From assembly GCA_964540535.1 (NCBI GenBank), contig CAZIMO010000001.1:239925-303924 (forward strand): a stretch of 64,000 nt of DNA, written 5' to 3'. The notes beneath the pieces were generated by a model, which saw only the letters and a program-made list of their open reading frames with translations, had not been told where the DNA came from and ran no database searches. A program made the translations under genes and the position numbers. The stretch comes from Fimenecus sp964540535. GTDB lineage: Bacteria > Bacillota > Clostridia > Oscillospirales > Acutalibacteraceae. Numbering within the stretch: the first letter of the stretch is position 1; the number at the start of each line of letters is the position of its first letter. Shown here piece by piece: positions 51,357 to 59,883 of this stretch.

Positions 51357-52580
51357 TTACGCTGCATAATGCACATTGATTGCGTTGATAACCGCACAGA
51401 AATCCATATCCGCAATATCTAACACATCATCGTTATCAAAGCCGACATTAAGAACGAACAAGAAATTTGAAAACTCATAGATTTTCTCTACAGCGGTATC
51501 AGTTAAATTCTCGTGAATTCTATCTGCTTTAGAGAGCAGCAGTAAATGCTGATACTGCTCGTCAATTTCTTGTGTGTGTCCGTTTGGATGTGCATAATTA
51601 AGATGCTGTGTAGGTGTAAGAGCAATTATATTTTCCAAATAGTAGCAGATCTCAGGATAGATAGCTTCGGGGAAAATATGATGCATATGAATTGCTCTAT
51701 CTGCCATATGTGATGACTCAAGATGTTCAGTTTGTCCGCCACGATTTTGGTCATTGAACAGACGTAAAAATCTTTTCGCCTTAGCAGACTGATAGTGATA
51801 ATAAGCTTCGTTCACTTCAACGGGATGTGCAACGGCATATTCTTTTCTTGTCACGCCTTTAGGTTTATCTGCATATACATCTCTGAAATTATTACGATTA
51901 TACATAAGCATATCATACGTGATATTTTGCTCGGATAATCTGCCTCTTTCTGTACCACGAGAATTCTTGAAGTAGGCTAATGGATTTAGCACTTTAATAA
52001 AGATACGGTTACATTCAACAACGCCATTGATATTTGTATTGTTAATTATAAATGTTGAAAAAGTGCGTTTAACCGTTTCATAGGATTCTTTGGTTTGCAA
52101 TCTGAAAAACTCCTCGTAAACGGGATATAATCCGCTATCCACAAGAACCTTTTCAATATAAGTTTTAAGGAAGAACAGAGCATTGCGCTCACGCAACGCG
52201 ATATACTCTAACACCTCAAAATTATTCACCTGATAGAAATTTCTGTTGCCTTGCTTTGTCTTAGTGAGCACACGAGCATTAGCAAGCATTTCCATCGGTT
52301 GTTGAAAGAACTTATCGTATTCACTTCTTGCGGCCTCATTTTCAACACCGGGCTTTTTAAAAATCGCTTCTACATTTTCTACCGCATATTTATAGTGCCA
52401 TATATCGGCTGTTGTAAATATACCGTCATCATCGTCCAACACATAATTATATACGCAATCCGCAATGACCGTTACAACATCGGCAGCACACTTTTGATCT
52501 ATCCATCTGCCGTTGCCCGATTTCCTTATGTCATAGTCATATTGATTACAAAAATCAATAATTGCTTGTTGTGTTAACAT
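51357..52580 (-). CDS. HNH restriction endonuclease
   Basis: 407 residues. An HNH core at about residues 295-335: AIHMHHIFPEAIYPEICYYL, then NIIALTPTQHLNYAH, with the His, Asn and His of a beta-beta-alpha-metal site. The N-terminal 290 residues are helical and have a putative recognition role. It follows the fused methyltransferase by nine bases and is its most likely restriction partner. The start ATG lies in a weak context but matches the operon spacing. Confidence 0.82.
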   Translation of the reverse strand: MLTQQAIIDFCNQYDYDIRKSGNGRWIDQKCAADVVTVIADCVYNYVLDDDDGIFTTADIWHYKYAVENVEAIFKKPGVENEAARSEYDKFFQQPMEMLANARVLTKTKQGNRNFYQVNNFEVLEYIALRERNALFFLKTYIEKVLVDSGLYPVYEEFFRLQTKESYETVKRTFSTFIINNTNINGVVECNRIFIKVLNPLAYFKNSRGTERGRLSEQNITYDMLMYNRNNFRDVYADKPKGVTRKEYAVAHPVEVNEAYYHYQSAKAKRFLRLFNDQNRGGQTEHLESSHMADRAIHMHHIFPEAIYPEICYYLENIIALTPTQHLNYAHPNGHTQEIDEQYQHLLLLSKADRIHENLTDTAVEKIYEFSNFLFVLNVGFDNDDVLDIADMDFCAVINAINVHYAA

Positions 52581-52589
52581 ATCTTACCC

Positions 52590-55181
52590 TCATTTCATAT
52601 ACTCAAAAACAGTAAGCTGTGCGGAGTTGTCCTGCTCATTAAACTTTTCGGTTATAGGTGATTTTTTATTTTTATCTCTTAATAGACCATAGAAGAAAAC
52701 CGTACAAGCATCAACATTTAACGATCTTGTTTGATAATTTCTTGCAATCTGATAAAATTCACGATATTCTTCAGTAGAGAAGAATGCCATTTGTTTTTCA
52801 GTAGGAACAGTGTTATTTTTAGGTATCAGTATTGCTAAAGAGCCATTTACAACACAGTTTTTCGGTTTTTGCATCATACGAGGCTTATAAGTCATATTCG
52901 GTGTTAGATATACATCATCTCGATCCAAATACTCAAACACCGCCAACTCTTTTAACGCATCGTAATCAATGTAAGAATCATAATCACTTAAATCGATAAT
53001 TTCTTTTCCGTCATCACTTATATTACGTGATTTCAACACACGAATATCGCCCGAATTAGAAAGCTGATTATTTGTGATTTGTCTATCCCTAAAGACCTTG
53101 AAAACATTGAAATCGAGCTTTTTGCAAACCGAATCAAATTGCATATCACGGTAAATAATCCAATACGGAAGTTTGTCATCAAAGATATACTTTTGGGATT
53201 GAGACATATATTTTCCGTGCGTAATGGAAGCAACTCGTGTGTTTGACGGGCGAGCAAGGTTGTTAATAAAGATCGCTAAAGTCTCTACGAGCACTCCGGG
53301 GAATCCCTTTTCGCCAAAGTCAATAATGCACTCGATAGCTTTTTCGGATAGATAACTTCTTGTAGGTGCAAACTCAGGCGTATTTAACAAGAACTTCGGA
53401 AAAACCAAGACTACATAATTGCCAAGATTGATTGCTTTGTCTAAAAAGAAAGAGCAAATGTTTGTTGTTGCCTTGTTAATTGCATTACGGCGATAAATAT
53501 TTAGTAGTTTGTTAGAGGACTTCATTTTGTAGAAAGGCGGATTTCCGATTATGTAATCATACTTTTCTTCAAAGTTATGAAGCAGAAAATCATCGTGGAT
53601 ATAATTGATTGTGCAGGTGTCGGGAATGCTGTAATTTCTTAGGATTAGTTCAGCAAATTCCAGACTGTGTTCATCAATATCTACGACATCAAGAATTATT
53701 CTTTTTCCCTCAAACTTTTTGATAATAAGAGGGAGAAAGTTTCCAACGCCTACCGATGGTTCAAGTATACGAACCGTATCCTTGTCGGTATCCGGTAAGG
53801 CTTTCATCATTTCGGTAATAAGGGTTTTACTTGTAAAGAATGCTGCATTGTCCGTGCGACTTGTGTTAGCCATTTCTGCGATTTTCCCCAATGTGGCAGC
53901 CGACAAATTCATAGGATTATTAACAATAAAGCTCTTCAAATTATCAACTTCGTATAATTTGTTGGAAGACACCACTTTGTTGATGGTTGCAGTATTAAGC
54001 GGCGGATGCTTCAATGCCTCTGAAATTTTCTTTGCAATTGCTTGGAAAATCACAGTAGGAACTGCTTCGCCTAAAGACTGGCGAATCTTAATTTCTTCTT
54101 TCTTCAGGAACGCTCTCTTTTGTTCAGTAGACAGACCATTCAAAATGTCAAGATCGGTTTCCACCCACTTGAACGAACAAGGAACTGTCATCATACGCAT
54201 TAATTCTCTAATGCTGAAAACTCTGTCATCGCAAGGATGCACTGTATTTTGACTTGCCATTTGGTCATTCCTTGTATGAATACAAGGGCCCACTTTATCC
54301 CAATATTGGCGAGTATATTTATCCGCATTTTTACGTTGATTGATAACTATTTTGCCATCAACTATACGATGCGGCTTTTTAGAATCGTCAGCATTATCAA
54401 ACGCAGATTGTCCCTCTTTTATATCTGAGATCCATGCTCTCATATGTTCAGGATAAGGTCTGAAAGAATGATAAATATCATTTGCATCTATTTCGCCAAA
54501 GTCTTTTAAAGGCTTTAAATCACCAATTACTTCTCTTAATGTGCGTTCCTTGAGGAGGTCGGGATATAACTCTATCGGAGAAACTTCATCAGCAAAATCT
54601 TTAGACACGCCGATAACAACCGTACGCTGACGGCTTGAGCACGCACCAAAGTTTTTGAAGTTAATCACACGGGAGGTATAAGAATATGCCTGACCCAAAT
54701 TGTTTTCAATTGCAGCTGCAATAGTCTTATGTTCGCCATCAATATCTGTGCAGATTGTTTTCATAAAAGCAGGTACATTCTCAAATATTAAGAAACGAGG
54801 ATTTATCTGCTTGATAATTTTAATAGATTCAATGACCAAGGAATTACGAACAATTTCGGTTTCACTCTTTTTGTGATTAGCTACAGACATACCCTGACAG
54901 GGAGGAGTGGCAACCACAACATCAACACGAGAAAGCCCCTCTTTTTTCTTCCAAAGAGAGATTTGATCATAAAGTGCATTTTTAGTAGATTCTTCTGTAA
55001 TATCACCGCAAATATATCCACTCTCATATTTGCACTTTTTATTGAATTTTTGAATTTCTAATCTTCTCGTTATAAGTTCGTTGGTGGCAATGCACTCGAA
55101 CCCCTCTAACTTGAATCCGTAACAACCAATACCGGCGCTACTAAACAAGCTAATATATGTAGGCTTATTTACTGTTTTCAT
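52590..55181 (-). CDS. Fused m5C and m6A DNA methyltransferase
   Basis: 863 residues with two complete catalytic parts. Residues 1 to about 390 are a C5-cytosine methyltransferase: LFSSAGIGCYGFKLEG (motif I), ATPPCQGMS (motif IV), ENVP, SSRQRTVVIGV and LGEAVPTVIFQAI. Residues about 440-850 are an N6-adenine methyltransferase: FFTSKTLITEMM, ILEPSVGVGNFLPLI (motif I) and DYIIGNPPFYKM (motif IV NPPF). One polypeptide methylating cytosine and adenine fits an asymmetric site with different bases modified on each strand, as in the Eco31I/Alw26I/Esp3I group, whose Eco31I nuclease is also HNH. That parallel is an inference. Confidence 0.9.
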   Translation of the reverse strand: MKTVNKPTYISLFSSAGIGCYGFKLEGFECIATNELITRRLEIQKFNKKCKYESGYICGDITEESTKNALYDQISLWKKKEGLSRVDVVVATPPCQGMSVANHKKSETEIVRNSLVIESIKIIKQINPRFLIFENVPAFMKTICTDIDGEHKTIAAAIENNLGQAYSYTSRVINFKNFGACSSRQRTVVIGVSKDFADEVSPIELYPDLLKERTLREVIGDLKPLKDFGEIDANDIYHSFRPYPEHMRAWISDIKEGQSAFDNADDSKKPHRIVDGKIVINQRKNADKYTRQYWDKVGPCIHTRNDQMASQNTVHPCDDRVFSIRELMRMMTVPCSFKWVETDLDILNGLSTEQKRAFLKKEEIKIRQSLGEAVPTVIFQAIAKKISEALKHPPLNTATINKVVSSNKLYEVDNLKSFIVNNPMNLSAATLGKIAEMANTSRTDNAAFFTSKTLITEMMKALPDTDKDTVRILEPSVGVGNFLPLIIKKFEGKRIILDVVDIDEHSLEFAELILRNYSIPDTCTINYIHDDFLLHNFEEKYDYIIGNPPFYKMKSSNKLLNIYRRNAINKATTNICSFFLDKAINLGNYVVLVFPKFLLNTPEFAPTRSYLSEKAIECIIDFGEKGFPGVLVETLAIFINNLARPSNTRVASITHGKYMSQSQKYIFDDKLPYWIIYRDMQFDSVCKKLDFNVFKVFRDRQITNNQLSNSGDIRVLKSRNISDDGKEIIDLSDYDSYIDYDALKELAVFEYLDRDDVYLTPNMTYKPRMMQKPKNCVVNGSLAILIPKNNTVPTEKQMAFFSTEEYREFYQIARNYQTRSLNVDACTVFFYGLLRDKNKKSPITEKFNEQDNSAQLTVFEYMK

Positions 55182-55197
55182 TTTAATACCCTTTCCC

Positions 55198-55416
55198 CTA
55201 TATCGCTTGTTTTTCGTCAGGAATCAATTCCATAATATCTTCTATTTTGCAATCAAGAGCGGCGCATATTTTAACCAACACTTCAACCGTAACGTTTTCA
55301 TTTTTTCCGAGTTTTGCGATCAGCGTATTGCTTATTCCTGCTGCTTCGCCAAGTTCTTTTTTCTTCATATTTTTATCAATAAGAAGCTTCCACAATTTAT
55401 TATAACTTACAGCCAT
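55198..55416 (-). CDS. HTH controller protein of the restriction operon
   Basis: 72 residues, XRE fold: MKKKELGEAAGISNTLIAKLGK, then VTVEVLVKICAALDCKIEDIMEL. Small HTH genes placed directly before a methyltransferase gene usually encode C proteins that delay restriction until modification is established. GAGAGGTG precedes the ATG, and the methyltransferase starts 17 bases after its stop. Confidence 0.85.
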   Translation of the reverse strand: MAVSYNKLWKLLIDKNMKKKELGEAAGISNTLIAKLGKNENVTVEVLVKICAALDCKIEDIMELIPDEKQAI

Positions 55417-55455
55417 AACGCACCTCTCGAATAAGTAATATATTTATACTCTTAT

Positions 55456-55484
55456 ATCATATCACAAGAAATGCATAAATGCAA
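55456..55484 (-). promoter_or_regulatory. Promoter of the second restriction operon
   Basis: Minus strand TTGCAT (55479-55484), 17-base spacer, TATGAT (55456-55461), 40 bases before the controller gene. No clear C-box was identified by eye. Confidence 0.6.
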
Positions 55485-55567
55485 CAATAAGCTACACGAA
55501 AGTTTAATTTGTTTTCAAATCAAGAAGGTACTTTCGCTTTTATTTATTTCAACAAAACAAAAAATTA

Positions 55568-55591
55568 GCGGCAGAGATTTCTCCCTGCCGC
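55568..55591 (-). terminator. Terminator after the tnpV-like gene
   Basis: GCGGCAGAGA (55568-55577) and TCCCTGCCGC with one mismatch around TTTC; the minus-strand tail is T-rich (opposite AAAACAAAAAATTA). Confidence 0.8.
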
Positions 55592-55600
55592 CGTACTCGG

Positions 55601-55978
55601 TTAGTTGTAAATCATATCGTGATTTACGATTTCCGTAACTCTGCTACGAATATTATTCATTCGAGTAATCCATTCCTTTTGATTGTTCGCTTTGAGTTGT
55701 TCTGTCACGCCCTCACATTCGGCTATTTGTTTTACGAGCCGAAAAAACATATCCTCAGCCTGCTTGTCAAGATCAGCAAGATGGCCGTTCAACTTACCGC
55801 TTGTCAACAGATTAATATAAAGAATCTTTCTGTGTTGTTTTATGTATTTTAGGTGTCGTTGTCCCCACAAGCCGATAGGTTTATCTTCTTGTTCGGAAAG
55901 TGCAAGATCGGGCAAGTAATAATCGCCTTGCAGGGTATAACTGATACCCGTTTGTTCGTTGTAAATATGCTTTTCCAC
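55601..55978 (-). CDS. TnpV family protein
   Basis: 125 residues. GISYTLQGDYYLPDL, LGLWGQRHLKYIKQHRK-like PIGLWGQRHLKYIKQHRK and the helical tail match the TnpV proteins carried by Gram-positive transposons and conjugative elements; their function is unknown. It marks residual mobile DNA here. Followed by a terminator and preceded by a small gene ending two bases upstream. Confidence 0.85.
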   Translation of the reverse strand: MEKHIYNEQTGISYTLQGDYYLPDLALSEQEDKPIGLWGQRHLKYIKQHRKILYINLLTSGKLNGHLADLDKQAEDMFFRLVKQIAECEGVTEQLKANNQKEWITRMNNIRSRVTEIVNHDMIYN

Positions 55979-55980
55979 AG

Positions 55981-56163
55981 TTAAGCCTCCTTGTATATCA
56001 CTTTGAATTTCTTTTGTTTTGCATTAAGGACTTTGAGCAATACTTCATCAACTGCATCGGTGTATTTGCCGTCTGCAATAAGGTTGTTTCTCTTTTCGTT
56101 AAGACAGTTGATAATTGTTCCTCTCTCGTAATCATCAAAAGCTATGTAATACTTCTTTGACAT
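55981..56163 (-). CDS. Small hypothetical protein of the mobile-element type
   Basis: 60 residues, basic: MSKKYYIAFDDYERGTIINC, helical remainder, ending KQKKFKVIYKEA. Short proteins of this pattern commonly accompany tnpV and DUF6809 genes. The ATG at 56163 has AAAGGAGTG at good spacing; a GTG three codons upstream falls too close to it. Function unknown. Confidence 0.65.
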   Translation of the reverse strand: MSKKYYIAFDDYERGTIINCLNEKRNNLIADGKYTDAVDEVLLKVLNAKQKKFKVIYKEA

Positions 56164-56168
56164 ATCTT

Positions 56169-56468
56169 TCACTCCTTTAATAAATCCTTAAACGGTGTTT
56201 CGGTTGATACAAAAGTATCATATGTAAAGTTAGCTCCCAATCGAAATCCCATAATAAAACTGTCAAGATTGGATTCACCGTTTATGATACTCCAAGCATT
56301 GACGAAGTCAAGAAACTTCTTTTTGTTTTCTCCTGTGAGTGCTTCTGTTAGGAACTCCTCATTAAGCATTAGAACTTCCATCTGCTTTTGAACTGTCTTG
56401 TTCTGCTTTGTACTTCTTGCTTGGGAATCAATGTTACCGTAATAGAATTCTTCAATAAATTTTGACAT
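56169..56468 (-). CDS. DUF6809-like small protein
   Basis: 99 residues. FIEEFYYGNIDSQARS at the start, LDSFIMGFRLGANFTYD near the end. Homologous in layout to the protein at 34859-35143 within the tRNA-Pro element. First gene of a three-gene leftward run (this, the 60-residue protein, tnpV). Function unknown. Confidence 0.7.
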   Translation of the reverse strand: MSKFIEEFYYGNIDSQARSTKQNKTVQKQMEVLMLNEEFLTEALTGENKKKFLDFVNAWSIINGESNLDSFIMGFRLGANFTYDTFVSTETPFKDLLKE

Positions 56469-56644
56469 AATCTTGTTTCCTCATTTCTGTAATTTTACTT
56501 TACGAAGAAACCTTGAAATACTCAAATGTGCGGATGAAAAACCTGTGTGTTTCTGCCGGTATTTCAATACTTTTTAATCAAGTCCGTTATGAACACCCGC
56601 ACCAAAGCGGCTTAAACCGCAGGGTAGCCGCAGAGTAACAATAC

Positions 56645-56676
56645 TTTGCGGCTTTCTAAATTTTGAACAATATAAG
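56645..56676 (+). repeat. Module-border repeat, copy f (partial)
   Basis: TTTGCGGCTTTCTAAATTTT then GAACAATATAAG. Matches the right half of copy a (TGCGGCT, ATTTGAACAATATAA). It lies just before the membrane-protein gene at 56692. Bases 56469-56644 hold no gene, only short CGC/GCG symmetric patches. Confidence 0.5.
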
Positions 56677-56691
56677 CAAGCAGGTGTCTGT

Positions 56692-57867
56692 ATGAGGTTT
56701 TCAACAAAGAAATTATTTAAATCTATCAATGATAAAATCAGTTTTAAGAACGACAATTATATTAGATCTGCTTTGGATCAAATTGATTTTGAGATAGAGA
56801 ATGAAGAAGTTAACGATTCCTTTTGTAATGAATATTACAAATTAAAAAGAAAACTTGAAATCATAGATCCAAATATTCCCAATGTTTTTATTGGTATTCT
56901 TACTAGTGCAATAATATCTCTTGCTTTACAAGCATATATTTTATTTATCATTCTAATCGCTATATTATTATGTATTGTGGCTGCATTAATTATATTATTT
57001 AGTCACGTAACAAAGCAAAATCTCGTTTTAGAACCTTATCTGCTAAAGAAAATGGAAGAAAAGATTTATAACCGTTCAAAAACTCTGATTGTAGATAAAG
57101 AAAACACCGTTAACAAGGAACATAAAATGAGAAAATACGTTATTTGGACAATTGTGTTAGTAATCCTATTGACCGCACTCCTAATTGTTGCAGATGTTTT
57201 TAACATCACAAAATATATTCCGCTTTCAAGCAACTACGATTGGCTATCATATATTGGTGCTCTAATGGGAGGACTTATTGGTGCATTTGTCACTATTGGA
57301 GGCATCTATATAACAATTAAGCATGAGAGAAAACTGGATCAAGAAAAAAGCCGTATTGAAAACATGCCTCTTTTTGAATATAAAATTAGCTGCAAATCAG
57401 AAGATTTTGACAATTCTCAGGGACAGCTTGCAGGAGAGACTATTTCACATATTAACTTGGAAGGTACTTCTTATGATAGCGAAAATGTCATTGAATGGCC
57501 CTATAATCTTCTAATATCAAATATCGGTTTGGGGCATGGACTTTTAGAAAGCGTACATATTGATTTTGGAAATGAGCAACACCAATTCATTCAAGATTAT
57601 GAAGAGTCCTATACATATACACTTGTCAAATTAAATGAACAACGAAGTGAAAAATTTTTGATTTATGCTCCAGCCACGCGCTTTAAAGACCCTAATTTTC
57701 TATATAGTATGATAATAACAATTAAATATCAGGATCTTCTGGGCAATCATTATAGTCAGAAACTACATTCGTGTATTTTTTATTCATTGACACAGCAAGA
57801 GGATTTCAACCCTGGTATTCCGTCTGCAGACTTGCATTACTACGAGAATTTTAATTATATGAATTGA
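56692..57867 (+). CDS. Membrane protein of unknown function, possible cassette gene
   Basis: 391 residues. A basic polar start (1-60), a first hydrophobic pair (about residues 64-105, IPNVFIGILTSAIISLALQ and the following ILFIILIAILLCIVAALI), a charged loop, then hydrophobic segments near 148-170 and 186-208, and a 180-residue soluble C-terminal domain with beta-rich composition. No family recognised. Unlike its neighbours it runs rightward, is alone between border-repeat copies f and e, and is more AT-rich. The pattern of membrane helices plus soluble domain is common among phage-defence effectors, but that is only a possibility. Confidence 0.65.
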   Translation: MRFSTKKLFKSINDKISFKNDNYIRSALDQIDFEIENEEVNDSFCNEYYKLKRKLEIIDPNIPNVFIGILTSAIISLALQAYILFIILIAILLCIVAALIILFSHVTKQNLVLEPYLLKKMEEKIYNRSKTLIVDKENTVNKEHKMRKYVIWTIVLVILLTALLIVADVFNITKYIPLSSNYDWLSYIGALMGGLIGAFVTIGGIYITIKHERKLDQEKSRIENMPLFEYKISCKSEDFDNSQGQLAGETISHINLEGTSYDSENVIEWPYNLLISNIGLGHGLLESVHIDFGNEQHQFIQDYEESYTYTLVKLNEQRSEKFLIYAPATRFKDPNFLYSMIITIKYQDLLGNHYSQKLHSCIFYSLTQQEDFNPGIPSADLHYYENFNYMN

Positions 57868-57868
57868 C

Positions 57869-57908
57869 CTTTTCTTTGTCTAATGCGACACAAATTGTGA
57901 CAGGGTGG
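57869..57908 (+). repeat. Module-border repeat, copy e
   Basis: CTTTTCTTTGTCTAATGCGA then CACAAATTGTGACAGGGTGG. Begins two bases after the stop codon of the membrane-protein gene and runs into its terminator. Closest to copy d. Confidence 0.65.
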
Positions 57909-57934
57909 TCGATTTCGGTTCCTTGTCATTTTTT
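57899..57934 (+). terminator. Terminator of the membrane-protein cassette
   Basis: GACAGGG (57899-57905) pairs with CCTTGTC (57921-57927), one wobble, then ATTTTTT. Confidence 0.65.
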
Positions 57935-58212
57935 GGTCTTAAGCAAAAATCCCCGGTAGAACCGGGAGATTTTCTCTTTAATGAAGACCAAAAAAGACTG
58001 CTGTTGAGATTTTCCACGGCGGTCGCTATGCTTTTTCATAGTTTTTCTGTTTCACTTCCAATCTCATATTGTGTGATTACCGGTATTTTGTATGATTGTT
58101 GATATTACATGGTTGAATGCTATAAAAATAGTGCTGACACCATAGGAAGCCTCAATAAGTACCGTCCCACGAAAAATAGCCGCAAGGCTGTTTTATCTGT
58201 CGTCAAACGAAA

Positions 58213-58253
58213 AGAGACAATGATTTGTGATTGCTCACGAAATCATTGTCTCT
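58213..58253. repeat. 14-bp perfect inverted repeat
   Basis: AGAGACAATGATTT (58213-58226) and AAATCATTGTCTCT (58240-58253), 13-nt loop. It is about 90 bases beyond the stop of the HTH gene at 58341; there is no long T-run. Confidence 0.75.
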
Positions 58254-58340
58254 GTGTCTGTGCATCCGACTCTGTGATGACTTTTACTTGAAATTGTTTT
58301 ACATCAATCAAACTTTCCTGTTTGCATTTACTACCGCCTG

Positions 58341-59123
58341 TTATAAGAACAACTTGATAATATCTGTTGCCCAAGAAAAATAGGACGGAACAGCGCTATC
58401 AAGCAATTTCTTTACAGCAGAGCAGTCCTCCGCAGTAGGTTTACCAATTTTTTGAAATACACTTCCTATTGCTTCTGTATCACCTAATGCAATCATTGCC
58501 CGTGCATTATCTCCCATTGCAAAATATTTTCCAATTGACAATGCCCCCACGGAAAAATCGCCAATCGCAATCGCACCAAGAGAAATAATTCCTAAACTGA
58601 TTGCACCTGCGGCAAACACACCGATAGAAAAACAGCCTGCTGACAGGATACCCAATGCAAACAGTCCAGCAGAAAGTAATCCGAGCGGCATCATACCAAA
58701 TGATATTACACCTATGGACAGCAGTCCGAACGATATAATCCCCTTCGCTTTAACTCCGACTGCAATTACTCCACGGGCGTTTAAGCCTACGGCAACGAAG
58801 CCTTTTGCATTCTTGTCAATGTGCCACAAGGGCATACCAAATAGCGTTTTTTTGCTTTTCTTTTCACAGAAGCGTTTTCTAAGCAAAACAACGGTATCAT
58901 CAGTTTGAACCTTATTGTCCGTTTCTACTTTATCCTTCAACAGATAATCTAACGAGCAATCAAGCAACTCGCTCATACGTATCAGTTTATCTGTTTCGGG
59001 ATATGTAGTATCGCTTTCCCATTTACTGATTGCCTGTCTGGAAACTTCAAGAACATCTGCAAGTTGCTCTTGTGTATAATTATTTTCCTTACGTAGTTTT
59101 GATAATTTGTCGCCTAATGTCAT
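58341..59123 (-). CDS. HTH regulator with a C-terminal glycine-ladder domain
   Basis: 260 residues. XRE HTH at residues 5-65 (YTQEQLADVLEVSRQAISKW). From about residue 110 to 215 the chain repeats a five-to-six residue pattern of the form hG-h-x-S/A-h-G (IGVISFGMMPLG, SAGLFALGILSAG, ISLGIISLGAIAIG). This could form a parallel beta-solenoid-like stack or, less likely, membrane-inserted segments. The start at 59123 follows GGAGGACG. The last 45 residues are a normal amphipathic tail. Ligand and targets unknown. Confidence 0.78.
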   Translation of the reverse strand: MTLGDKLSKLRKENNYTQEQLADVLEVSRQAISKWESDTTYPETDKLIRMSELLDCSLDYLLKDKVETDNKVQTDDTVVLLRKRFCEKKSKKTLFGMPLWHIDKNAKGFVAVGLNARGVIAVGVKAKGIISFGLLSIGVISFGMMPLGLLSAGLFALGILSAGCFSIGVFAAGAISLGIISLGAIAIGDFSVGALSIGKYFAMGDNARAMIALGDTEAIGSVFQKIGKPTAEDCSAVKKLLDSAVPSYFSWATDIIKLFL

Positions 59124-59304
59124 AGTACGTCCTCCGTTCTGAACATCTCGTTCATGCCTATTATACTTATTTTTCCTCTGACATACCAACATTTTTGATT
59201 TTCTAAATGTAAACTACAGGTTGCATTGCTGATTTTCAGCACAGTTTAAAGATCTTTTATCATCTTAAATAATTAAAACTGTTTTACTTATAGCCGTTTT
59301 TGCT

Positions 59305-59700
59305 TTACCTGCAAAGTTCCTTTTTCAAATCGGAAATATACTGTGTCTGCTGTTTCTTTAGATATGACTTGACAAAGGGCTTCATCAGCAACTTTTTAGC
59401 GGTAACTTCTTCTGTAAACTCTATTTCTGTGCCATTCGCCACTGCACGGAAAAATCCCGTCCAGTGTCCTTTCATATTTTCATTTTCCATATCGAACTCC
59501 CACCGCTTGTGTATTTCTGTCTTGGTAATTGTAAAAGCTGTGGCGTAACCTTCTTTCGTGTACTCTGCAAACTCTGTATCAGACAGCACCTCAATGCGCT
59601 CAAGGTCACTGCGCCATGTAAAATCCGTCAGAGAAGTCACCGTATTCCATGCGGTTTCCACATCACATGAAAGCGTAATTTTCACTGTCGCTGTTGCCAT
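59305..59700 (-). CDS. SRPBCC (START/Bet v1-like) family protein
   Basis: 131 residues. Opens with VKITLSCDVETAWNTVTSL, the usual SRPBCC start, followed by beta strands (FAEYTKEGYATAFTITKTE, KGHWTGFFRAV) and a long C-terminal helix (MKPFVKSYLKKQQTQYISDL). The fold binds hydrophobic ligands in a helix-grip cavity; the ligand is unknown. Alone on its strand here, AGGAGAG upstream of the ATG. Confidence 0.82.
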   Translation of the reverse strand: MATATVKITLSCDVETAWNTVTSLTDFTWRSDLERIEVLSDTEFAEYTKEGYATAFTITKTEIHKRWEFDMENENMKGHWTGFFRAVANGTEIEFTEEVTAKKLLMKPFVKSYLKKQQTQYISDLKKELCR

Positions 59701-59738
59701 GATATATTACTCTCCTTTCAACAGTTTCTCGAACATTT

Positions 59739-59865
59739 TTAAGCAATGCAAAGAATCACAACTGCCGTAATCATAATTGGATTTCTTCCGCAAATCCCGA
59801 TCAGGAAAAAAGCAAGCCAATATAGGAATAACCTAAATAAATATGCATAAGCAATTGCACCCGCA
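59739..59865 (-). pseudogene. Possible remnant of a small membrane protein
   Basis: One minus-strand frame without start codon reads two hydrophobic stretches (LFLYWLAFFLIGICG and IMITAVVILCIA) and stops at 59739. It is too short and has no ribosome binding site; probably decayed. Confidence 0.25.
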
Positions 59866-59883
59866 AATTATAATTATATATTG

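Larger units (their letters stand above)
57868..58340. other. Intergenic region with repeat e and several hairpins
   Basis: No gene seen in 473 bases. Contents: copy e, a terminator at 57899-57934 (GACAGGG/CCTTGTC then T6), a second hairpin CCCGGT-AGA-ACCGGG at 57952-57966, a short AGCC-GCAA-GGCT hairpin near 58180, and the 14-bp inverted repeat at 58213-58253. Confidence 0.6.
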
